From: Betaproteobacteria bacterium HGW-Betaproteobacteria-7
GTDB taxonomy: Bacteria; Pseudomonadota; Gammaproteobacteria; Burkholderiales; Rhodocyclaceae
Direction of reading: 5' to 3'
Assembly (NCBI GenBank): GCA_002840765.1
Contig: PHCE01000008.1
Coordinates: 84,387-148,386 of the forward strand
DNA length: 64,000 bases
Every line of letters begins with the position of its first letter. Positions within the stretch are counted from its first letter, which is position 1. The position numbers and the translations under genes are program-made. The notes beneath the pieces are model-generated. The model was not told the origin of the DNA, ran no database searches, and was given only the letters and a program-made list of their open reading frames with translations. Positions 8,473 through 17,200 of the stretch are shown piece by piece.

Positions 8473-9619
8473 CGGCGTTCGCTCCCTTGCCGATGGCGAT
8501 GCCAGTCAGTGTCTGGTTGACATGGACGCCGCCGAATTGCTCGCCGTAGGTGGCGAAGCCGACCGCGTTGTTGCGCCGGAACAACTCGCCCACCGCCTCC
8601 TTGCTGCCGTCCCGTTCCGCTTCGAGGTTACGCAGGATGCAGTCGCAGACCAGCATGGCCTGGAGGCCCCCGAGGTCGGCGCGCAGTTCGTCGAAAGTGT
8701 GCTCCAGTCGGCCCAGCAGATCCTTGCCCCGCGCCACCCGCAGTACGACGCCTTCATCGATGGCACAGTAGAAGGTCAGGCTGCCGTCCGGATTGGCGTG
8801 CTGGATGGAACGCACGAAGTCCGTGCCATCAATCATCACCACCACCGGCCAGGCCGCGAAGTGGCTCGGCATCAGGCTAGCCGCCGGCACGCCGACGATG
8901 CGGCCATACTCTTCGATGGCCGGCAAGCCGTTGATTTCCTTGACCACGCGGCGTGCGGCATCGACCTCGGTCACCACCATGCGCTCGCCGTCCGAAACAA
9001 AGTGCTGGGTCTTGAGGACGCGGAAAGGGAACTCGGTCGACACCAGCACCAGTGCCGCGCTGTCGCTATGGAAGGCGCCGTCGTGGAAGACCCAGGTGCG
9101 CTCGAACTTGAGGTCGTCGCCGGCCGAACCGCCGATCATGCGGATACCGCCGAGGCCATCCTGCAGTGCATGGGTCACCGGCTCCTCGCGCATCGACAAA
9201 CCGTCGATCAGCAACAGGCCGAAGCTGTTGCGGGCGTCGGCCTGAGGCGCCTGCTGCTCCAGTCGCCCCAGCAGGCCCTGGGCGAAATCCCGCCCGACAG
9301 CGATCTCGAACGACTGCAAGCCGTCGATGCCGCCGGCCACGGCAGTGCAAGCGCCGGCCGGAAAACTCATGCCGGAAATACTGCGTCCCCGATAACCCGC
9401 CGGCCCGATCTCCCCGGCCGTCGTACAGCCCACCACCGTGATGCCGGCGAAGCGCCGGTTCATCTCGGCCGCCACCGCCGGCAGATCGTAGGCGCTGGAG
9501 CAGAAGAAGAGCACCAGCGCCATCGCCGGCTGGCGCACCTGCTCGTCGAATTCCGCCACGGCTTCTGCCGCAGTCTCGGCGCACGAATGGCCCGTTCGTA
9601 TGTTTTGGTTGTTGTTCAT
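8465..9619 (-). CDS. FIST-domain sensory protein (NosP-like candidate)
   Basis: A 384-residue protein with the FIST N-terminal domain (about 25-220; ALVLFFCSSAYDLPAVAAEM, VVGCTTAGEIGP) and the FIST C-terminal domain (about 225-370; RVVKEINGLPAIEEYGR, AMLVCDCILRN, GFATYGEQFGGVHVN). FIST domains bind small ligands. One group, NosP, binds haem and senses nitric oxide, and is encoded with the histidine kinase NahK. The 8-base overlap with a kinase gene fits that arrangement, but haem binding cannot be read from this sequence. Start at ATG 9619 is supported by an AGGAGG ribosome binding site 6 bases upstream. It is the first gene of a two-gene minus-strand operon. Confidence 0.87.
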   Translation of the reverse strand: MNNNQNIRTGHSCAETAAEAVAEFDEQVRQPAMALVLFFCSSAYDLPAVAAEMNRRFAGITVVGCTTAGEIGPAGYRGRSISGMSFPAGACTAVAGGIDGLQSFEIAVGRDFAQGLLGRLEQQAPQADARNSFGLLLIDGLSMREEPVTHALQDGLGGIRMIGGSAGDDLKFERTWVFHDGAFHSDSAALVLVSTEFPFRVLKTQHFVSDGERMVVTEVDAARRVVKEINGLPAIEEYGRIVGVPAASLMPSHFAAWPVVVMIDGTDFVRSIQHANPDGSLTFYCAIDEGVVLRVARGKDLLGRLEHTFDELRADLGGLQAMLVCDCILRNLEAERDGSKEAVGELFRRNNAVGFATYGEQFGGVHVNQTLTGIAIGKGANADD

Positions 9620-9764
9620 CGCACTCCTCCTGGCGGCGCCATCCTACGTTAACTCGGCCGCCACCTGAATAGCTCTTGTCAATTTCCGTCTGGATTGGCA
9701 ACAGAGTGCGACGGTGCGTTCCTGAGGCGAGCGGAGCGAGCAAGGTGGTTGATTGCAACAGCCG

Positions 9765-11207
9765 CTAACAGCGAAAACAACACTCCTCGCCGCTTTCTTC
9801 ATCACGATAGGTAATGGTGGCGCTGCGGAATTTGAGGTCCACCAGCAGGTGGCAGTAATGCGCCTCGTGCCGCCAGGCCATGGCCAGTGCGCTGCGATTG
9901 CTCGTATGCAGTCCGAAGCGGCCGGCGAAAGCCGGGTAGTTGTTGCGGAAGCGCATCAGCCGCAGCAAGCGCTGGACGACCGGTTTCTGCAGGGCGGCAT
10001 CGGCTTCTTCAAGGCTGTAGTGATGGCGGTTGATGTCGCGCGCCTCGCCCGATTGTTCGGCCCGTTCATAATCATTGGCGCCGGCCAGCAGACCGACGTA
10101 GTAGATCTGCGGAATACCCGGCGCAAAGCACTGGATGGCGCGGGCGCACAGATAGGCATCGTCATGCTGCATCAGGGCATCGTAGAAGGTGCAGGTCAGT
10201 TGGTAGATGGCGCCGACGCTGTGGATGTTGGCGGCAAACCGGCGCAGGATGGGATCACCGCTACGCCCGGAAATGTTCTCGACCAGTTCGCGGACCTTGT
10301 CTTCCGGCAGGAAGCCGTCAACATCGGGGATGCAGATGCCGTCGTGGGTGTCGAGCACCGTCACCTGATTGCGCGGACACATGCGTAGCCAGTTCTTCAG
10401 GTGACGGCTGTCGCCATCGAGCAGGGCAAACAGCACCAGCGGCGGCAGGGCAAAGGCGTAGGGGCGCATGCCGCGAGCGGAAATCGCGAACTGATAGCTG
10501 GGGTGGTCGTGGACTTCCGGCAATATCTCCGCCCCGTGTTCGGCACAGGTCTGGCGGAACCATTCGAGGATTTCGTACACCTCCGGTTCGACCAGGAAGC
10601 AGGTGCTGCCGATGCGCTTGGTCGTATAGCCGAAGGCATCCAGACGGAACAGCCGGACGCCGCGCGCCGTCAGGAACTCGATGTAGCGTTGCATCAGCGC
10701 AAAAGTTTTGGGCGAGCGGTAATCCAGATCGATCTGCTGATCGGTGAAGGTGCACCACAGCCGGCTACGGTCGCCGTTGGCACATTCGACATCGCGGAAG
10801 GGTTCCTTTTCCTTGCGAATGTGAATGCGCGCCAGGTCGTCCTGGGTGATCTCGCCCATGCGCGAGACATGGACGAACAGGTCCGCATGTGGCGAGGCGA
10901 ATCCCTGGTCCAGGAAGTCGAGAAACTCGGGAGAGGCGTCGGAAATGTGGTTGAGGATCAGGTCGACGCATAGTTCAAAGCGAGCAGCGATGCGCTCCAC
11001 ATCGTTCCAGTCACCGAAGGCTGGGTCGACTTCCAGATGCGTCAGCGGCGAAAAGCCTGCATCAGCATTCGACGGATAGATCGGCAGCAGGTGCACGCCG
11101 CCGATTGCGTCGCCCAGCCTGGTTTCGAGAAAGTCGGCGAGGTCGCGCAGATTTTCGCCAATCCGGTCGGGGTAGCAGATCAGTTGGATTCGGTTGCTCA
11201 GGGACAT
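9765..11207 (-). CDS. GH13 subfamily 18 phosphorylase (sucrose-phosphorylase family)
   Basis: A 480-residue alpha-amylase-fold enzyme of the sucrose/glucosylglycerate phosphorylase group. It starts IQLICYPDRIGENL, as in sucrose phosphorylases. The catalytic triad can be placed: nucleophile Asp190 in RLFRLDAFGY, acid/base Glu231 in EILPEVHDHP and the stabilising Asp289 in VLDTHDGI, the same spacing as Asp192/Glu232/Asp290 of the Bifidobacterium enzyme. The +1 site is not conserved enough to choose between sucrose, sucrose-6-phosphate and glucosylglycerate. No signal peptide, so cytosolic. An AGGAGCCC ribosome binding site precedes ATG 11207. It follows the interrupted GH3 gene by 28 bases and seems to end a creD-GH3-GH13 operon. 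Confidence 0.88.
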   Translation of the reverse strand: MSLSNRIQLICYPDRIGENLRDLADFLETRLGDAIGGVHLLPIYPSNADAGFSPLTHLEVDPAFGDWNDVERIAARFELCVDLILNHISDASPEFLDFLDQGFASPHADLFVHVSRMGEITQDDLARIHIRKEKEPFRDVECANGDRSRLWCTFTDQQIDLDYRSPKTFALMQRYIEFLTARGVRLFRLDAFGYTTKRIGSTCFLVEPEVYEILEWFRQTCAEHGAEILPEVHDHPSYQFAISARGMRPYAFALPPLVLFALLDGDSRHLKNWLRMCPRNQVTVLDTHDGICIPDVDGFLPEDKVRELVENISGRSGDPILRRFAANIHSVGAIYQLTCTFYDALMQHDDAYLCARAIQCFAPGIPQIYYVGLLAGANDYERAEQSGEARDINRHHYSLEEADAALQKPVVQRLLRLMRFRNNYPAFAGRFGLHTSNRSALAMAWRHEAHYCHLLVDLKFRSATITYRDEESGEECCFRC

Positions 11208-11235
11208 GACAGGGCTCCTTGGGGCGGCGATGGCT

Positions 11236-12534
11236 TCAATCGTAGTCTAAACATGGCGCGCGCTCTGCCTCGGTAACCAAATGTGTCAGCCGCTTGGCGC
11301 TTCCCGCCAGCGTTTCGGCGGGCAATTCGCCTCTGCTCAGCGCCTTTGCCGCTCCATGGAGGGCCCGGTAAACCTGACGCGGGTCGTAGCTGACCAGTAT
11401 CAGGTCCACACCGGCGGCCAACGCCTCGCCGGCGACCTTGCCGATGCCGAGGTTGTACACCGCGCCCATGTTCAGGTCATCGGTGACGAGCACGCCGTCG
11501 TAGCCCCAGTCGCGGCGCAGCAGGTTGACGACGGCTGGCGAGTGCGAGGCGGCGCGATGCGGGTCGAGCGCTTCCAGCGTCACGTGGCCGAGCATCAGCG
11601 CACTGCCGGCGTGGCCGGCCAGGGTGCGGAAGGGCAGCCAGTCGGCGGCCAGTTCGGCCGGGGTTTCGGCCAGCCGGGCCGGGCGCAGGTGCGTGTCACG
11701 GTCGACCCGCCCGAGACCGGGAAAATGCTTCAGCGTGCCGCGCACGCCGCTGGCAGCCAGCCCGTCAAGGTAGCCGGCGGCGACTTCGGCGACGCCTTCC
11801 GGATCGCTGCCGATGGCGCGCGCCGGGATATCGCTGAACATGTCGCCGGCCGGCCGCTCGACCGGGCGCAGATCGACCACCGGGCCGAAGTTGAGGGTGA
11901 TGCCGAGCCCGGCCAGCGCGCCACCCTGGCGCGCCCCTTAGGCCTGCGCGGCCAGTCCGGGGTCGGGCTGCCCGGTCACCCAGGCTAGCGGCGGCAGGCG
12001 TTCGAGCAGCGGCGACAGGTGATTGACCCGGCCGCCCTCCTGGTCGGCGGCGACGATCAGCGGCGGCAGACCGGCCTGATCTCGCAGCGCCTGCAGGCCG
12101 ACGATCTCGGCGCGCACCTCGGCCAGGCTGCGCCCGCGCACGTTGCGCCGGCCGATGTAAATGCCGCCGATCAGGCCATTTTCCGCCAGTTTGCGGACTT
12201 CCTCGACATCGGTATAGCCGACGACAAAATGCCGGCCGACGGCCTGCATCGCCGGCCCGGCGGCCAGGACCGCTGCGCGCTGCCGGTGATAGTCCAGCGC
12301 CTGCCAGCCGAGCAGCAGCCCGACGCCGACCAGCAGCACCCGGGCGGCGCCCGGTAACCGTCGCCAGCAGAGCAGGCCGAGCAGCGGCAGCACCCACAGC
12401 AGCGCGCTTTCGACGTGGCGCAGGCTGAACAGCAGCGGGTGCTGGTAATGCCAGGCCGAAGGCAGCAACGCCAGCGGCCAGAGCTTGGCCACCAGCGTCG
12501 CCGCGCCACGGCCGAAGGCGGAACCGGCCGGCAT
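11236..12534 (-). pseudogene. Membrane-anchored GH3 beta-N-acetylhexosaminidase (NagZ-like), interrupted by an in-frame stop
   Basis: The frame from ATG 12534 encodes two or three N-terminal hydrophobic segments (LWVLPLLGLLCW, VLLVGVGLLLGWQAL) and the first half of a GH3 barrel (GGIYIGRRNVRG, LPPLIVAADQEGGRVNHL). A TAA at 11938-11940 (codon 199) stops it. The same frame continues through 11236 with the second half: LNFGPVVDLRPV, the KHFPGLGRVDRDTH loop and the nucleophile motif VLVTDDLNMGAV. A single base change (TAC or TAT to TAA, where the family often has Tyr) explains the break; there is no frameshift. Intact length would be 432 codons. The ATG overlaps the creD stop (ATGA), so it is coupled to creD. 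It could be a real nonsense mutation or a sequencing error. Confidence 0.85.
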
Positions 12535-13850
12535 CAGGCGTCCTCCGCCTTGCGGCCGAGGCCGTACCAGTCGAGCCGCCGGGTCGCCAGCATGGTCGCG
12601 CCGAGCGCCGCGAACAGCAGCAGGCTGCCCATCAGCAGCGCGTTGTCTTCCGAGCGTAGCACGCCGAAGAGCACGCCGTAGAGGCCGGTCAGGCCGCTGC
12701 CGAAGGCGATACCTTGACGCCACCCGCCGAGCGCGCCAGCGAGATACCAGGCGATCAGCCCGATACAGGCGGCGGCCGCGATGCCGTAAGCAGTGGCGAA
12801 AGGCATGTGTTCCGAGAAGGCGATCAGCAGCAGGAAGAAGATCGCCAGCGCCAGCCCGACCAGCAGGTATTGCAGCGGATGGATCGGCGCCCGGCGCAGG
12901 ATTTCGGTGAGGAAGAAACCGGCGAAGGTGAGCACGATGAACAGCACGCCGTACTTCACCGCGCGCTCCGATTGCAGATAGACATTGACCGGGTTGATGA
13001 AGTCGATGGCCAGCGCCTCGCCGCTGTTCGGGTTGAGCGTGTTGTCGAAGTTGCGGGCGAGGTGCGAGATTTCCCAGCGGGCGCTGAAACCGTCGGCACC
13101 AACACTGCGCTCGCGCGGCAGGAAGCGGCCGCCGAAATTCGGATGCGGCCACGCCGACTTCAGCGCGATGCGGTTGCTCTCCCCAACCGGCGCAATCGCC
13201 AGGCGCGTGGTGCCGGTCAGGTGCAGCGGAAAGGCCAGCGAGAAATCGTAGGGCTTGCCGGCCTCGATGTGGCCGAGTGCCACGGTCAACTGCTGCAGCG
13301 GCATGATTTCCGGATCGATCTTGCCGCTGGCGAAGCGATGACGCTGGCCGTTGATCGTCACCTCCGGATCGCTGGCCACGCCGCGCGGATCGGAGAGGCC
13401 GACCACCAGCGTCGCCTGCAGGTCGAGCAGTTCGGCGTCGGCGCTCGGCGTCGGCGCGTTGAAGCGGAAGCGGCTGGCCACCTGACTGTCGAGGTGGAAC
13501 AGCCGCGCCTGGTAGATGCCGCGCTGGCGCGTCTCGACCTTGGCCTCGCCGTCGACGGCCAGCGACTCGGGCGCCACCAGCCGCCGATGCTCGACCACCC
13601 GCGTACTCTCGGTAATCTTGCCGGTCTCCGGCGCCACCCGCGTTTCGCGCAGGCGCTCGCGGTAGCGCAGCACGACGATCGGCCCGATCAGCGTCTGCGC
13701 CCCGGCCGAACTCTCGGCGATGTTCTGCTGCACCTCATGCTGGCGCTGGCTGCGCTCGCGAATCTGCCCCTCGATCAGCGCCAGCGGCACCAGCAGAAGG
13801 ATAGACATGCCGACGATGGCAACGATCTTGTAAAGCAGTTTCCTGTCCAT
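12534..13850 (-). CDS. creD: Inner-membrane protein CreD
   Basis: A 438-residue protein typical of CreD. One N-terminal membrane segment (IVAIVGMSILLLVPLALIEG) is followed by a large periplasmic domain (residues about 35-300, with SAGAQTLIGPIVVLRYRER and PNFGGRFLPRERSV) and a C-terminal bundle of five or six spans starting at AVKYGVLFIVLTFAGFFLTE. CreD is the main output of the CreBC two-component system in enterics and Pseudomonas, where it affects envelope integrity and beta-lactam or colicin response. Its exact activity is unknown. Here it heads a minus-strand operon with a NagZ-like GH3. It is separated from creBC by the 18 kb Tc locus, but a cre-tag lies 67 bases upstream. Confidence 0.93.
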   Translation of the reverse strand: MDRKLLYKIVAIVGMSILLLVPLALIEGQIRERSQRQHEVQQNIAESSAGAQTLIGPIVVLRYRERLRETRVAPETGKITESTRVVEHRRLVAPESLAVDGEAKVETRQRGIYQARLFHLDSQVASRFRFNAPTPSADAELLDLQATLVVGLSDPRGVASDPEVTINGQRHRFASGKIDPEIMPLQQLTVALGHIEAGKPYDFSLAFPLHLTGTTRLAIAPVGESNRIALKSAWPHPNFGGRFLPRERSVGADGFSARWEISHLARNFDNTLNPNSGEALAIDFINPVNVYLQSERAVKYGVLFIVLTFAGFFLTEILRRAPIHPLQYLLVGLALAIFFLLLIAFSEHMPFATAYGIAAAACIGLIAWYLAGALGGWRQGIAFGSGLTGLYGVLFGVLRSEDNALLMGSLLLFAALGATMLATRRLDWYGLGRKAEDA

Positions 13851-13916
13851 GATTGGCTCCCTGGTTGAATGACGGGGCGAGTCTGGACGGGGCAGGTGAG
13901 GTGGTTATGAGGCTGT

Positions 13917-13932
13917 GTGAAGTGGGGATGAA
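13917..13932 (-). promoter_or_regulatory. CreB box (cre-tag) upstream of creD
   Basis: On the minus strand the sequence reads TTCAT-N6-TTCAC, matching 9 of 10 defined bases of the CreB recognition sequence TTCAC-N6-TTCAC known from E. coli and Pseudomonas. It lies 67 bases upstream of the creD start. Two weaker half-sites, read on the plus strand as GTGAG at 13896 and ATGAG at 13907, follow with about the same helical spacing and may extend the site. This supports CreB control of creD despite the intervening toxin locus. Confidence 0.65.
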
Positions 13933-13950
13933 GCGGGAGGGGCCATGGCG

Positions 13951-14228
13951 GTCGTTCAGATCCCGCTGACTGAACGGCTGCGTTGCCCCAACTGCTGAGC
14001 CATGGTGACCCTCAGGACGGAGAATTGCTCTTGTTCAACAAGCCATCGTTCCGATCGATCGTCAGCAACCGGCTGCGAATTGATTTCTGTGCATTTTTCG
14101 CCAGTTCTCAGAACGCAAACGGAGTGAGACACTTGCGGGAAATTAAATGTCATCGCAAGCCAAAGTGAAACAGCATCGTATAGCCTTGCAGCAGATGTAG
14201 TGTGTCTGGCTCGCAAGCCATCTACCTC
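13951..14228. other. AT-richer gene-free spacer between creD and the Tc locus
   Basis: About 280 bases without a convincing gene. One 60-base row counted by hand (14101-14160) is 48% GC, against about 63% in a row inside the toxin gene. It contains a GTTCT-C-AGAAC inverted repeat at 14104-14114 and a TATAGC hexamer at 14179 that could be a weak -10, without a good -35. A minus-strand frame here has no family likeness. The toxin promoter and the left junction of the inserted island should both lie in this stretch. Confidence 0.5.
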
Positions 14229-14243
14229 AAGGAGGTGATATTG
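14229..14243 (+). promoter_or_regulatory. Near-perfect Shine-Dalgarno and TTG start of the TcB-TcC gene
   Basis: AAGGAGGTGAT (14229-14239) complements the 3' end of 16S rRNA almost completely and stands 5 bases (from GGAGG) before TTG at 14241. It decides the start: a GTG at 14202 in the same frame has no ribosome binding site and would put this Shine-Dalgarno inside the coding region. The next in-frame ATG lies inside the conserved SpvB region. Confidence 0.75.
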
Positions 14244-17200
14244 CAAGCGCAGACATCCAATAAGGTTGGGCAAGGCGAGGCGGGTGCTGCCCCATTTTTG
14301 ACTCGTGCGCCGGCGCTTTCGCTGCCCAAAGGTGGCGGAGCCATCAAGGGTATCGGCGAGAAGTTCGCGGCCAACCCTGTTAACGGCACTGGCTCGATGT
14401 CGGTGCCGATTGCTACCGCTCCCGGACGCGGTGGGTTCGCTCCCGAACTTGCGCTGACCTATGATTCCGGTGCCGGCAATGGGCCGTTCGGGCTGGGGTG
14501 GAGCCTCTCCTTACCGTCGATTTCCCGCAAGACGGAAAAGGGTTTGCCGCGCTACCGCGATGTGGAAGCCTCTGACGTTTTCATTCTTTCCGGTGCTGAA
14601 GATCTGGTTCCCACTGGCGAGATTGCCCAAGGGGTTGTCGTTTACGGGAAGCTTTACGACATCGCATCTTTCCGCCCCCGGGTCGAGGGCTTGTTTGCCC
14701 GCATTGAGCGTTGGACCGAGGGCGATCATCCGGAAGCAGTTTTTTGGCGCACGATCAGCCGCGATAACGTCACCAGCTGGTACGGACGCTCTGCCGACAG
14801 TTGTGTTGCTGATCCGGCGAATCCTGCGCGCATTTTCCAGTGGTTGATCTGCCAGCGCCACGATGACAAGGGCAATGTCATCGACTACCGCTACGTCGCG
14901 GACGATCCGGATGAACTCGAGCGGGACCAGGTTTGGGAGCGCAACCGGACTCGCCAGCAACACATGGGATATCGCTACCCGAGCGAGATTCTTTATGGCA
15001 ACCGCTATCCCTTCCTGCCGAACTTGGAGGCAACCGGCATGTGGCCGCAGGTGCCACCGGACGAGTGGTTTTTCCGGACTATCTTCGATTATGGTGACCC
15101 ACGGGCGCCGGTGTCTCCCGCCCGCAGCGAGGAGGTGCTGCGTGGACGGCCCATGCAGCGTCTTGACGTGTTCTCGAATTACCGTGCCGGTTTTGATCTT
15201 CGCTGTCATCGGCTTTGCTGGCGCATTCTGACGTACCACTGTTTTGAGGCGCTCACGCCCTCATCCATGCTGGTACGTGCCACGGAATTCGGCTATCGCG
15301 ATGTCGACGAAGCGTCGCTTCGTGCGCCCCGCGCCGGGGGATACGCGACGCTCGCAACGGTGACCCAGCGAGCCTATGAATTTGCCGACAACGCGTACCG
15401 GGATCGGGCGCTACCGCCGATTGCTTTCACTTACAGCCAGGCGGACGTTGTCGGTGCGCCGAAAGTTATCGTCGCCGAAGCGCTGGCCAACCTGCCGGTC
15501 GGCACCCAGGGAGCGGGGTACCAGTGGGTCGATCTGGACGGCGAGGGATTGAGTGGCGTTTTGCACGAGCAGCAGGGGGGCTGGTATTACAAGCCCAATC
15601 GCGGCAACGGGGAATTCGGTGCCCAGCGCCTGGTTGCGCCGTTGCCATCGCTGGCGCTTGGCGCGTCCAGCCGTCACCAGTTTCTTGATCTGGCGGGGGA
15701 TGGCAGTGTCGACGTGGTCGATTTCGCCGGACCGGCTCCCGGTTTTTACGAGCGCGATAGCGCGGCCGGTTGGCGTCGTCATGTGCCATTTGCCAATCTG
15801 CCGAATATCGACTGGAGTGATGCCAATCTGCGGTTTGTCGATTTGACCGGCGACGGCCGTGCAGACGCGCTGATCACCGAGGACGAGGTGCTGACCTGGC
15901 ATGCCTCCCTCGGCGAGGCAGGATTTGGTCACGCCGATAGCAAGCACCAGTCCGCCGATGAGAATGAGGCTCCCCGGCTGCTGTTTTCGGAAAGCGGGCA
16001 GTCCGTCTTTCTCGCCGACATGAGTGGTGACGGGCTGACTGATCTGGTGCGTATCCGCAACGGCGAAGTCTGCTACTGGCCCAATCTCGGCTACGGTCAT
16101 TTCGGGCGCAAGGTGATTCTGGGCAATTCGCCTCGCTTCGACCATCCCGAGCATTTCGACCCCCGGCGTATCCGCCTGGCCGACACGGATGGCAGCGGTC
16201 CGGTCGATATCATTTATCTGGGGCGGGATGGTGCGAGCTTGTTCTTCAACCGCTCCGGCAACCGCTTGAGCGATCCCTTGCCGATCGCTCTGCCGGTGGC
16301 AACGGAGAATCTGCCAGCGGTTCAGGTTGCGGATCTGCTCGGCAACGGCACGGCCTGCCTGGTTTGGAACTCGCATCTGCCTGGCGACACGGCGGCGCCG
16401 GTACGCTACATCGACCTCATGGGCGGCCAGAAGCCGCACCTCCTGACCGGCGTCTGCAACAACCTCGGCGCGCAGACCCGGATCGAATACACGCCTTCGA
16501 CCCACTTTTATCTGGAAGATCTCGCAGCCGGCCAGCCGTGGGTCACGCGTCTGCCGTTTCCTGTTCATTGCGTCAGCAGGGTTGAAGTCACTGACGCCTG
16601 GCGGGGAACGACTTTCACCAGCCTGTATCGCTACCATCACGGCCATTTCGACGGCGTCGAACGCGAATTTCGCGGTTTTGGCCGCGTCGAACAAATCGAC
16701 ATCGAGGCTTTCCGGGACCCCCTGGTCGATCAAGCACCGGTCAAGACCGTCACCTGGTACCAAACCGGGGCGGCGCTTGACCGGCAGCGCATCCTTGGGC
16801 AATTTCAGTCCGAGTATTTTCCCCAGCGTTACGCAGCTCGCCTCGAACTGCTTGCGAACTCCGGGGCATTTGTCGAGCGTGCCTTGCCGGAGCCGGACCT
16901 CTCGGCACAACTAGAGCACGACGAATGGCGCGAGGCACTCCGGGCTTGCAAGGGCATGCTGTTGCGCCAGGAAATCTACGAGCTGGAGCCGGGAAGTCTG
17001 CGTGAGGCCAAGCTTTACAGCATTGCCAGCCACAATTGCCGCATCCAGTGCCTGCAGCCCCGTGGCAATCGTCGACACGGCGTTTTTCTGGTCACCGAAA
17101 GCGAGGTACTGACCTATCACCACGAGTTGCCCATTCCCGCAGGCGTTGCCCCGCTTGTGCCCGATCCGCGAATTGCACAGCGGATCACCCTGCGCCATGA

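Noticed and set aside
11938..11942. Frameshift in the GH3 gene
   Set aside because: The two halves are in the same frame; the defect is a single in-frame TAA, not a shift.
13851..14240. Site-specific integration at a tRNA gene
   Set aside because: No tRNA cloverleaf or integrase was found at either edge of the toxin island.
13956..14273. Possible 105-residue gene on the minus strand between creD and the toxin
   Set aside because: No family likeness, and it overlaps the toxin Shine-Dalgarno and start.
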